A DNA stretch of 64,000 nucleotides from Lumbricus rubellus (Eukaryota > Annelida > Clitellata > Crassiclitellata > Lumbricidae): NCBI GenBank assembly GCA_945859605.1, contig OX243822.1, positions 4,128,196-4,192,195 on the forward strand, read 5' to 3'. The notes beneath the pieces were generated by a model. That model made no database searches and was not told the DNA's origin. It saw only the letters and a list, made by a program, of their open reading frames with translations. The stretch's first letter is position 1. Each line of letters opens with the position of its first letter. A program made the translations under genes and the position numbers. This document shows positions 13,301-26,900 of this stretch, one piece after another.

Positions 13301-16300
13301 AGAAATAACAAGATCTAATTTTTTTACAAAAAACACAAACATACTATTTCCCTAAGTTTCTGTGATGTGTAATCTCCGACATAAAACTGGTTTCGGTGTG
13401 GACCACCACTTGTTATTATTGACCTTTTATATAGCGTACCTTCAAGGTAATCTACTCAGAAGCGCTCCCAGTTCAACAACGGCTAAATAAGGCAGTTTTT
13501 AAGCGAGAAAGAAACATAGTGGTGTGACCTCTAGGCATCAGGCGGAGAGCAACAGGGAGCCCATTCCAGGTTCTAGGGCCACCACAAATAGTCTTTATAC
13601 CTCTAGAAGATCCCGCGGTAAGTCTCCACCCTCGTTGATTCCGCGATTCATTTTGATGAAACATTCGACGGACGGTTTGTCTCGAACACTCGGATTGTGA
13701 AGACTCGTGTTTAACATGATGATTGCAAACGACAGCACGTAACACGTGTCTGCAACACATAAAATAACATATCAAGACACATGATAAATCGTTTCACATC
13801 AAGACATAACATGTGTTTAAATCACATAAAATAACACATCAAGACACATGATAAACCGTTTCACACAAAGACATAACCTTGGTTCCTTTTGCTCGTACTG
13901 CTACCATGAAGAATCGAGCCTTTTCTGTGGTTGGTCTGGTGGTCTGGAATAGCCTTCATATTGAGCTGCGCCTACACCATGGGACTCTACCAGTATCGTT
14001 CCTTACTAAACTTAAAACTGTTCTTTTTAGGCTTGCTGGAGTCGGGAGCGCCTCTGAGTAGTTTCTTTTACTTGAAGGAGCGCTATATAAACGTCCGAAT
14101 GAATGAATTATTTTTGTTACAATTCAAGCACTATGTGAATGTGATGATATTACAGTTTTTGGGGTGATCATTCTTAATTAAAGATCAATAAAATCAAGAA
14201 AAATGTGTCCGAAATCCTGCTATATAAATGTCCGAATGAATGAATAACACATGTCTTAAACACAAAAAATAACACATCAAGACACACGATAAACCGTTTC
14301 ACATCAGGATACAACACATGTATGAACCGTTTCACATCAAGATATAACACATGTCTGAAAGCCATAAATAACACATGAGAAACCATTTCACGCAGACACT
14401 ACACGTGTCAAAACACATAAAATAACACATGAAGACACACAACAAACCCTTTCACACAAAGACATAATGTATGTCTGAAAGACACAAATAACACATGAGA
14501 AACCATTTCACACAGACATTACACATGTCAAAACACATAAAATAACACATGAAGACACACAACAAACCCTTTCACACAAAGACATTTATAACATGTGTCT
14601 GAACACACATAAACAAACACATCAAAACACATATTATCATCATTCTTCATATTTTCATTAGGATTATCATTATCATCATAAATTCAATTCAGTTATTGTA
14701 ACCATCAACCATAAACAATAGTCATAGTACAAGATGCTTCAAATCACAAACAATATCAATAATAATAAAAATTATAATCAAAATTCATCATCATCATCGT
14801 TATTATTATAAACATTTTAACGTGTTTTCACGAAAGCAAGTATAATATAAATATATCCAACCGGTGGATTTGAACATTCCCGGATTCTGGTCGCAATATC
14901 GTTGAGCAAAACATTCCATCATACGGTCGATCTTTTGCGCCTCTCCAGGAAGACGAAAACTCCACAGAAATTGCCTACAAGCGGAAGAACAGGAAAAGTC
15001 TGCAACCATTCCGTCGTCATAAGACTCCAACAGTAAAATCGAGAACAATATGAAGACTAATGGCACATAGACAAAAAAATTATTACCATTATTAATTAAG
15101 ACCAATGGTAGCACAAAGACCAAAAATTTATTATTGTTAGTATTATTGTAATTATTATTATCATCATTATTATTAATTAAGTTTTAATGGATGCATGCAA
15201 GGTCATGCAGAAATTTGAATCTAAGGCAAGGATAGTCAGTCGCAATGAGAAGATGTATTTTTAGTATCAAACTCCTTGAAAGCCAAGGAGAAATAGTGAG
15301 TTTTAGCTGCTTTTTGAAAGAAAAAAGTGAATTTAAACAACGAAGTTACATTCTATTTCATTTCAGCATTGCACGCCATATAATCTCACACGGCAGTCAT
15401 GCATTACATTCTTCAATACGTAATGTTGTATTCTGCAAAAAATGCAATGCATTATATATTGTACTAGCTGAACCCGGCCACGCGTTGCTGTGGCTGAAAA
15501 GAGGCTCCCCCTCCCTCCCCCTCGACCTCCATCTCCCCTCCCTCCCCCTCGACCTCCATCTCCCCCTCCACTTCCCTTTCCCCTCCCTACCCCTCCCCCT
15601 CGACCTCCATCTCCCCTCCCCTCCGCTCCCTCCCCGTCTTCGTGCCGCTCCCTCCGCTCTTTTCCTCCGTGACACCGTCCATTTCTAGCCCAATAATGAT
15701 GAAGGCTGCTTTGGGAAAAGGCCGCTTTGGGAAATTAATATGACGTCACAGGACGCGACCTCATTGATGTTTCGTCTGCTGTGTTTGGAGACGGCGTTTC
15801 TGAAATCTGGCAGCCGTGTGGGACGTGTTGAATTTGCAAATGGCGGGCGAACGGATTGCAAAGTTCACTTTTTGTGGAAAAGGTTGCGTTTTTTCTGGTG
15901 AAAAAATCTTAACACACGGTTGTATGGGAATGGAAGGTGTTGTAAAATTTTCAAAACAATCGGTGCGTGACTTTCAGCGTGGTGATGTTACAAACTATTG
16001 GAAACTTCATTTTTATTTATATAGATTGTATCGTGATTGACCTACCTAAGAGCCTGCACGAGAATCATGCCACAGAAATCGTTTAACGTTACAAACGCTT
16101 TGAGAACTGCAATGTTGAAGTCGTGCCTAGAAAGGGAAACAAGACAATTTAAGACAATCAGCTCTAAATTCAAATACGAAAAATCTGTACACAGCAATAA
16201 ACTTCAAAAGACAGCTATACTATTAGAGACGAATTTTACGTAGCCTCGGCATGCGAGAATGTTTCGTCAAACCTCTACCTCGCCGCTGATTGCACTCTGA

Positions 16301-17245
16301 CAGCGCCAGTCCCAAGGTTGGATAAAGCGGGAGGGCAACACTAATCATCTTTGTTACAACACAGCATTGCTTAACAGCGACAAGTAATGGTAGTAGTAGT
16401 AGTAACAGCATTTCAATAATAGTAGGGTATTTATTAGAGTATGCACGTGAGCGTAGTGTTGACCTTTCTCCGAGGTAATCTCCTATCGCCGTCTTGTTTA
16501 GACCTTCTCCCTTGAAGAGAAACTGAGCGACTTCCTCTGGAGTGTGTTGCAGTAGTCCACGCTCAACCAGATATTCTATACCCTGCACACATCAAACAAA
16601 ATTGTCAGCTAATCTTTATAATATAATAATAATAATAATAATAATAAATAATAATAAGATAATTAGCTAATCTTTATAACATCATCATCATCCTAACAAA
16701 TGAAGGCTTGGTCAGATCACCAGTAATAACCTAACCTACCATACATATGGATCCTCCTAACTTTACCTTATCTAAAACCTTGATAAAACATTCATGCCGT
16801 TAGCCGTCCAGGCACCTCTTAAAGTAGTGTAAGTAAATAGGTGTCCCTGTTAGCGGAATATTCATCCCTTAGGCAGGCCTTCCTTGTTGCCATCCTGTTA
16901 TGTGAAACATGCTACTATAACTAATTGTTGATGGTTACAATAAACAGAACTGAATTGAACAAAACATGTTATAGGCCTACTTCACTCTCAGATGTCAATA
17001 TTTCTAACCCAACTAGTTTTTCTAATAATAATAATAGAATTAGCTTTCTGATTTTTAACTCTAAACAACCGCTAATAGATTTCCTGATTGATTTAAACTC
17101 ACCTTCTTTGGATCCATGTTAAACTTCTTCCTTCCAATCGTCAGTAGCTGCGACTTCGGATTTCTGCAAAACAGAAACGCAAACAACAAATTATTATCAT
17201 TATTAAAATTATATAAAAAATTATATCTGCTGTTATTATTATTCC

Positions 17246-17277
<32 letters not shown>

Positions 17278-20200
17278 CTATTATTATTATTATTTTTATT
17301 ATTCCTATTATCATCACTATTATTTAATATATAATTATTCCTATTATTATTATAGGTTTTCAGAAAGAGCTCCTGATGGATTGTTGGTAAACTTTCGGTA
17401 TGTTATTCTACTCATAATCTTACACCAATCCTGAAAAATTCAGTTTGCTACATGCTATTTCCACATTCTGATTCAATGCTCCTGGAAAACAACCAACGGG
17501 GAACTGGACAAAATTGAAGCATTTTCCCATTTTTTCAACTGGCATTATAATCACACTTTTTTTCTCAATTTCTGTCTGAACTCAAAAATATATTTCTTCT
17601 ACTTGTAGCACCAAACCGCACAAAATCGACCGCTAAGTGTTAAGGCGAAGCTCTATAAAACGATCCTGTTCCGCGTTCCATCCTTATATAATATCGGTTG
17701 GAAACGTTTTAAAGGTGTCTAACTATAATCGGCAAATTGTTTAACCAATGGGATACCATGCCACACAAAGAATGGCTGTGAATAGCAGCTATCAGTGATG
17801 GTGGTTTCAGAGGTCGATGGGGGCAAAGCAATTGGGTTGCTGATGATGTTAATCAACTGCAGCAGCAGCAGCCGGGTTAATGAATGATGCCGAGGATGGA
17901 GATGGTGGCGGTGAAAGGCATCTCTCTCTAGTTGGCATAATTCATCTTCTCCACAGAGAGACAGACGTCTGATGGATTATTCATCGGATGCTGACGGAAT
18001 TCCAACAAACAGCAGCATCATCAGCAGCAGCAGCAGCAGAAGCAGCAGCTATGCATTGGCTTACTGGACTTAGATGACTCATTCCATCATTTCACCTGAC
18101 GCACTGGCAGGCAGGCAGGAAGGTGGGAAGGCAGGAGAATGGAGAGATAGGAAGAAGAGCAGGCTGTCCTGAAGGAAGGAACAAAGGCAGGCAGGAGGGT
18201 AGAAAGGCAGAAGAATGAACAAATGGGAAGGAGAGCAGGCAGTCCTAAAGGAATGCAAGAGGATAGGCAGACAGGCAGAAAGGAATGAAGGCAGGCAGGA
18301 GGGTAGGAACTAAGAAGGCATACTGATAGCAATAGGAAAGAAAGGAGGGCAGGCAAGGGGACAGGCAGGCAGGAGGGCAGGCAGGCAGGCAGGAGAACAT
18401 GTATACAATTAAAGAAAATATGGCTGGCAGGAAGGAAGGCGAGAGGACAGGCAGGAAGGAAGGAAGGAATTAAGGCAGGAGGGTAGTAAGGCAGGATAAT
18501 GTACAACAAGAAAGGAGAGCAGGCAGGAAGGAATGGAGCCAAGAGGACAGAGTAAAGGCAGCCATTACGGTAGGAAGGCAGGAAAACATGCAGAAAGGAA
18601 GGACATTCCTGAAGGAAGGCAAAAGGACAGGCAGACAGGCAGAAAGGAATGAAGGCAGACAGGACTATAGGAAGGCATGAGAACATGTAGAAAGGCAGGG
18701 GGCAAGCAGGATGGATGGAAGAATGATGGACAAGCAAGAAGGCATACAGGAAGCAAAGCAGGCAGGAAGTGATGCAGGAAGGCAGATAACAAAGACTGTT
18801 GGCAACAATAGATCGCAGACAGACATGTATGAAGACAGAAATAGGAAGAAAGCTGCAGGAATACACACACATACAAAAGATAGACACAGAAAGACATACA
18901 CAGAAAGACATACACAGAAAGACATACACAGAAAGACATACACAGAAAGACATACACAGAAAGATATGATGACAGACAGATTGGCACACAGGCATTCGTA
19001 GATACCTCTTCCTTTGATCGTTCCCTCACATCCTCTTCCTCACTCAACCTTCTCCTCTACCCCATCCATCTTCCCTTCCTCCTTCTCTTCTTCCTCCTCT
19101 TCCTCCTCCTCCTCTTCCCAGTTCAGTCCATCACTTCCTATAGATGGCAGCTTGGATGGAGAAGCCTTTTATAGAGCAGGTGAAAGAAGCAAACAAGATA
19201 AGCAGAAAGTACAAGAGAAGAGTAAACAGCATAAAAAGGTCAGAAGGTCACCGACCTACGCTGGTCAATCACGGAACAGCTCTACTGGGCTATTACTTCC
19301 AACAAACACACCCCCACACCCTGCAGCACCCCACTGCAACACCACACAGCAAACAAAGCCGCTCCTATCTTCAATCCCTCATCAGTGTCTCATACATAAA
19401 GGGGTTGTATCAACAGTCATTAACACACAAAAACAAATAAACAGGCATGCATAAACGTACATATCACATAACACATCCATATACAGATATACAAATACAG
19501 CACAACTGCATACATATAAACACCTTTTAATCATTCAAATGTGTTTATATATGGGCAGTAAAACTCAACCATGTGCACCTTTGATGTCGCTACTCACCCA
19601 TAGTCCATTTGATCTCATTACCCATAACTTTCCAACCATTAAGTCCCCTAAAAGCCCCACCATTTGAGCATACAAACGTACATGCAAATAAAAGCATACA
19701 TGCATACTTAGGTAAATAATAAACAGCTTTTAATGCCATGCTCCTCTGCTCCTATTTGCACCCCACAGTTTAAAGCTCTCATTTCTCGTTTACAACCAAC
19801 CACTGATTCCCCCCCCCCAACCCCCTAAAAGCCCTGGCACCACCGTCTCTGTCTGCCTTCCTCGCTACGTCTGACCAACCTATTGACCGACTGATTCTTG
19901 CAGCCAGTTTCCATGACAACAGCTCGTCCAGCAGATGCCATAAAAACTACGACAGCATCTTTAATAATTCTCTAAACCGTGGGAATTCGCCATGTGAGCG
20001 CGGACATTGGTATTAAGCAGTCAAGAGAAGCCTGAAAACCAGTCATACAGCCAGCCAGTCATACAGCCAGCCAGCCAGCCAGTCATGCAGCCATACAGCT
20101 TTGGTCAGTCATACAGCCAGCCAGTCATACAGCCAGCCAGCCAGTCATGCAGCCAGCCAGCCAGTCATGCAGCCAGCCAGTCATGCAGCCAGCCAGTCAT

Positions 20201-20925
20201 GCAGCCCGTCAGTCATACAGCCAGACAGTCATGCAGCCAGCCAGTCATGCAGCCAGCCAGTCATGCAGCCAGCCCATCAATCAGTCAATCAGTCATTCAA
20301 TTAGACAACCATGCATACAATCAACCACCAAACCAGTCAACCGCCCATCACGTCAACCATTGAACCAGTCAACCACCCTATCTGCCAGCCAGTCAACAGA
20401 TAAACCAGCCAACCACCCAATCAGTCAACCAGTGAGCTATAGCTATAGATCGATAATCAATTGATGCGTCTGTCTCTTACTTGTCTTGTTGATCGGAATT
20501 ATCGATCGATTCGATCTCCGCTGTGACGCCGTTGATCTCTGCTCGAATTTGCTGCAACAGAAAACAACGGTTGTCTGAAAATCCACGTGTACAACAGGAT
20601 GAACAATGAGATGACAGCTAGACAACAAAGAAGCAAGATTAATAAAAAAAGCAGCACAGACAGACAGACAGACACCTCACGGATGGACATACACACAGAC
20701 GGGGACACGCAAACGACCAGACAGACATACAGACAGATACATAGACGGACAGACAGAGACTGAGAGAAAGACAGATAGAGACAGAGAGATGCACAGACAC
20801 ACACACACACATAAACACAGTGAGACAGAAACACAGACATACAGACAAAACAAAGACAGACATAGGCAGCCAGATAGATAGTCATCAAGACATACACACA
20901 GACACAGACAGACATAGAGCCAGAA

Positions 20926-20957
<32 letters not shown>

Positions 20958-23900
20958 ATGCATGCAGACAAAGAGTGACAGACAGACAGACAGACAAACA
21001 GTTCTAGTACCACTTGCATCTCTTCAACCAACCTGATCTGCAAAAGCCTGTGGTACAACAACTCCCTGGTACTGTCCCTCACTGGCGATGACATGGTCCT
21101 GATCCTCCTTCGTGACACAGTACCGTCCCTCCATCCCCAGTACCCCGTTACCGTCATAATTATCGGCTATCACAAGCGTCCTTCTCGAGCACACGCAGAA
21201 GATACTATCGCTCAGCCACTGATAGCAGTGCCACAGTGCCATTGATAAGCAGTTACTGATAAGGCATATCGTCAGAGATAAGGGCATCGATAACAACGCT
21301 TTGGCGATAACGATAAGAAGCCACGGAGTGATAAGACGTCGAGAAGTCATAGACAACGATACAGATAAGATACTGTGATAGGAACAGCGATACAGATATG
21401 ATAATGTGATCATGCAGTGATACAAATATGATACAGTGATAGAATCGGTGATAAGAGTGCTATACACTAACAGAAGCAACTATCAATGTGAAGTTATACA
21501 GAACTTGAATATATACACACATCACATGATACCTTTAACATGATAAAATATGATACACGCATTGATACCAACATGTTACACAGCCACAAAAATTAGCCTA
21601 TTTATGCTAAGGCATCATATTGACAACATGATATCACAAAAGGATCTGATACGCTGATAAAGAAATCATATCAAATCACAATAAGGTATATAATATCACA
21701 TACATATTGAAGCAACAGCAAAAGACAAATGATAGAATGATTATGCAAAATGATAGATCACGATACAAAAGATGCTTTCAAGAATCAAGATACCAATACA
21801 GATACACGACACCATGATGGAGATAGGATACAGCAAGATGGAGATAGGATACAGCAATATTACACCAGAAGAGATTACCCTTTCTAACCCTGGGCCTTGA
21901 CCCTATGACAATAGGCCAATCAGGAAATTCTTCAACCACAGAATTCTTTTTAAATGATCAAATTACACAAAATCCACTGTGCTGATCTTCAATGGCTTGA
22001 ATCCGCCTGAACACAGCTTACAAGCCAAATCATCATGAGATCATACAAATCCTTTTATCATAATCCACGATACAATCCACGAGATTAACAGAAAATGGTC
22101 GCTCAATCCATTCAAACAGGCCTACAGCGCAAAATCCACGTGACTGCACAAATCCTGTAAATCCATATGTTTACTTTCACAAATCTTCCGCATTAAATCC
22201 CACCAATTCACAAATTCTGCACGAGAAAGCCATAAAACAAATTATCGGTTAATCCACAAGATTATTTCCCTCCGCTATATATCAAACCGGATTAAATCCA
22301 ACAACAGAGACAAAATACTTTGCGTCGACAACATTGAAAAACAACTTCCTTTCCGCAGCCATATTTCTCGGCCGCGTCATTTCTCAAAACCGCGCCGTCT
22401 GTTCGATTTGCCGCCAAAAACGTTTTTTACAGCGCAATTATTATTCATCCGGAAATTGATTCTTTTTTCAACAACAACCACGAAAATTTTTCTCCGATTA
22501 AACACGCCGACATTTTCAATATACTCCATGCAAACGGAGGAGTAAATATTCCAATTTCCCTGGCGCGCAATCATTCCTCGCAGAAGCAAGACACACCCTC
22601 CCCTACCGACGAGCTCGATACACGTAAGGCATGGCAACCGGCAGAGGATATCAGTGGACTGTTCCTTTCACGTCACCAACTCGTAATTGTCTATGCTAGT
22701 TGGGGTAACCGAGATATTTCTATTCCCCCACCCCCCCATTCCTCTGGGGCAGGGGCAGCTCCATAGGCCAATCCGGCCATAGCCCCCATTTAAAAATTGC
22801 ATAGGACGTGCCCCCCCCCCCCATTTGGCACACTTTTCTTACATTTCGGCCGGCTGACCCAAAAAGTCATTAGATTGTTTGGCAGAGAAAATGGTATTTT
22901 TCTGACATTTCGGCTGGATTACTAAAATGTCATCAGATTTTTGGCAAAGACCACCAAAAATGTTGTCCCCCCATTCGAAAATTTCTGTATCCGCCCCGCT
23001 CTGGGGTACCAGGCGTTGCTCGGTAAATTTTGGTTTTTCGCCCAAACCCCGCACCCATTTAACCCATCTAACCGGCGTTATCCGAAAAGTTTCGGTTCAT
23101 CCTATGTTAGCTTAGGTAGCATATGGATGGGCCCCAACCGATCAAACACCGCGCCTCGTGTGAAAGGAACAGGGCATCATTTCCAGGAGTAAAGGCTGAG
23201 AGCAAAGGCAGCTTACGGCTGTCGTCGCTGACTTGGGCTAAGAACAGCTATGCGTCACTCGCATGCCGCAGCGGTAGTGTCTCTCTACGGTGGCCTACAC
23301 GGGCAAACGAGGCGCAGCATTATCACCCACGACAAGGCAGACCACACAAGTATTTATATTTATTTTATTTTATATTTTTATTGATCCCAACAATTCAATT
23401 GCACATGTATGTTTAACAAAGTATAAACATAATCAGCAATAAGCAAATACTCAGTGAATAAGTAGAATAAGAGTGAGGGAACAAATATGCACACCAAAAG
23501 GGACAAGACCCACTAAGTATCAGACAAGCGTTTAATATCTGACGAAAACATTACGCGCGCTAGTTCTAATGAAATTCCCTGTGCCTCGCCTCCCCCATTG
23601 GCGTGTCCTTCACGCTGACATTTACCCTAATAATTCCCCGGCCTATTTCAAGGCCCTTACATGCCACCGTCGCTCCTTCCTCTGGGAGTCGAAGGAGAGG
23701 CGGATAATTCTACGTTAAGATCGTCATCCCATGGGAATACCGTATGCTTGCGTCTTCGGCGAATCGGTCAGCTTTATTTACCGTAACATGCAGCAGTGCA
23801 GCCCAGCACGTGGTCACACAGAGAAGTATACCGGTAGCTGCAGTCTTGTTGTCAAGACCAGAAACCTCCGAACCAAGACCTTTTGTCTCAAGGCTACAAC

Positions 23901-26900
23901 CTTGAATCTCTAGACCAAGACTTTAAGCCTCAAGACCATGACTTGAAGTTTCGATTTTAAACCTCAAGACCAAGCCTTTGAAAATCATACCCAGTTATCA
24001 AATTCTTCACCAAAAATCTGTCAAGTTGGACTACACCCCCCAAAACAAAACAAAATCCACCCCCATATTTTAATGAAAACATCTGATACAAGCAAAACAG
24101 CTCCAGAAGCAGACAGTTGAGACATCAAAATGCATGAACATACAACAGTCCTTCATGCACAATGTCATTCCAAAATATCTGTCAAATAAAAAAAAATCCA
24201 ACTCCTCAGAATTTCTTAGCAAGATTTTCCATGGATGATGGATGGCCTTATAAGAATTACGTGATGTGAACAGAAACACTCTAGCCAGCACACACAGCAA
24301 GAGTATTAGGAAGTACCTTCAAACCCGTAAAGAAAGCTCTCCACGCTTTCGTATGCAGTGTGCTACTACCAAGACAGGATCGATTTTAAAATGACATTAT
24401 AAATACACGGTGATCAATTAAAGGTAGTTTCATCCTGGGGTAGAAATTAAATGAGCATCGCGCTCCACGCTTAATATACGATTGGTTGACACCGATTTAA
24501 AGGTGTTTAAATATCGTCGGCAATTGTTAGCGAATAACTCGTTCGCTGTCCCTCACAGCGCAGGAAGAGGATGGAAACAAGCATTGGATGTTAATGTTTA
24601 TTTAATCATGAATATTTTCTGCAATTCTCACAATGGTTTATCAGGCCGTCTGATTTCTGGGTGAGTTGCTGAATGATGCAGAGTGGCCAGTTGCCAGCTG
24701 TTGTCTACAACTTACAGCTTTGGGCCAACGATGACCTTAACATGAAGAGCTCTAATTAAATCACTGATCGTAATATTTATTGACAGTCTTCCAAGACCAA
24801 GAATTTCAAACTCAAGACCAAGAGTTGCAAAGGTCCCTAGAGAAAGACAAAGACTTTAAACGTCAAGGCCTACATAAAGGCTGTAAGCATCAAAACCAAA
24901 ACTTTAATCTATGTCAAGACTTAGATCAAACTAAGACTTATAAAATTAACTCGGGAGAACTCTCGACCAGGACCATGGTCTCGAGGACAACTAGACCGGG
25001 TACCTCTCCCTATTGCTAAATAAACCTCAGAGAAGTATGTATAATATTACGCCATACCAAATGCTGCACAGTGAAAATATTTTGCTGTAATGGGTCTGCA
25101 CTGGCCATATATAATAATCTAATTAAAACCTGATAAGCCGTGAAGACCAAGTACTTTAACTAATGAGCCTGTTCACATCTCATGATACAGCCAGAGCCCC
25201 TGGGGCCTTTCAATACACTGAAGCTCTTAGGAAGAACCCAGAGCCCTCACAGCAAAGCTGGCGCCCCTGTGGATAAGCTGGTTTCCCTGGGTTTAGTGCA
25301 CAAACAGTTTCTTTTTCAAGTCTGAATTACAAGCCAGACATGACATTCAGGGCTTAAGAACGGGTCCAACAATGCCTTCATAAGCATCTCCAATATCCAA
25401 CGTCTAAATACTTCCTAGCAGAAGAACAGCGTTCACTTAAGCTAGACAAGAGGCAGCTCAAGTGTCAGTGTCCTCTTCATTTTCTTAGTCTTGGCATGAA
25501 AGGCTGAGCGGTCAATTCCTCTCCCTTGCCGTCTCACCTTCCCACTGACAGTGTAAGTCAGGTCCTCAGACAACCTCAGTATGTCCGAGTTGGCGAGGGA
25601 TGCATGCGGACAGGCACAATTTCAGCCAAGGGTGCAGAAGCACCCCCAGTTTTGATGGGGGCCCACAACCGAAGATATTCATTCATTCATTCATTCGGAC
25701 ATTTATATAGCGCTTCTTCAAGTAAAAAAGTACTCAGAGGCGCTCCCGACTCTAACGCGCCCAAAAAGAACAGTTTTAAGTTTAGTAAGGAACGATCCTG
25801 GTAGAGTCCCAGGGGTAGGCGCAGCTCAAAAGAAAGGATATTCCAGACCACCGGACCAACCACAGAAAAGGCTCGATTCTTCATGGTAGCAGTACGAGCA
25901 AAAAGAACCAAGAGGACTCCCTTGTCAGCATAGCATAGCTGACGACATCCTTGGATATGTGCATGGTGGACCAATGAATTGTCAAAGTGAGGGCCATTGA
26001 AGGTTAATCACTAATCACAGCACCCAGGTCCGCACTAATAATAACAATAATAACAATAATAAATAATAATAATAATAAATAATAATAATAATAAATAATA
26101 ATAATAAATAATAATAATAATAAATAATAATAATAATAATATTAACGACAATTTATATGGCGCCGTAACGCAGCCATACCGCTACAAAGGTGCCTAAAGG
26201 CACTCGCCTTAATGTGGCACTGTACGCAGAGCAAAAATCTCGAACCAAATTTCTGCCCTGTTGAGGATCTGAACGCCGCTGCGACTTGAGGTGGATTCGA
26301 ACCAGAAAACCTTCTGGCTGCATTACAACGAACATACCCACTACACCACCACATCTTGAAGTGTATCCGCATCTTTCTCTCGTCTAAAAACTTGCCTTTT
26401 TACTCGGGATTCAACGCACTGGGAGCGCTTCTGAAAGGTTACTTGCTGCGAGAAGTGCTTTATAAATGGCCATATACAATACAATACCACTGTGCCCCAC
26501 AAAACATAATCGTTATCATGTCTGAAGCCTACCTCAATCTCCTGTAGCAATTCCTCCTTGCGCTGGTATATCCTCGACAGAAAGACCCTGTCATCTTCCG
26601 ACAAATCTACGAGACAAATAAGAAACCAAAGTTTTAGTATGTAACATTGTAACATGCAGTGGAACAGTTGTAACACCTGCCGTAATATTATCGAGAAATT
26701 TAGGTCAGGCCAATGACACAAGTTTGTAAGTAAATTAAATGAATATATAGGTTAGGTTAATGTTATGAACTAAGGTCAGGTTAATTAACTGAATCTAGGT
26801 CAATTTGATTAAATGAATCTAGGCATGGAAATTAAACATTTAGGACAGGTTAATTAAATGAATCTAGGTATGGAAATAAAACATTTAGGACAAGTTAATT

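Noticed and set aside
13879..14061. Host gene encoding [18 protein letters not shown]
   Set aside because: The same peptide recurs at 25687-25974 and 54720-55022 on the other strand, always next to the GAGCGCCTCTGAGTAG tail; it is the end of a LINE ORF.
14975..16463. Apparent loss of one Sec7 exon in cytohesin
   Set aside because: At first no exon was visible between exons 5 and 7, but reading the minus strand at 16126-16046 gives an 81-nt exon with correct splice sites and phase. The gene is intact.
18087..19047. 302- and 160-residue Cys/Leu/Ser-rich frames on the minus strand
   Set aside because: Translation of GGCA/GGAA and CACAGAAAGACAT simple repeats; composition only.
22839..23416. 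Possible exon with [17 protein letters not shown]
   Set aside because: Lies inside a MITE with CTCTGGGG duplications and poly-C tracts; no conserved domain.
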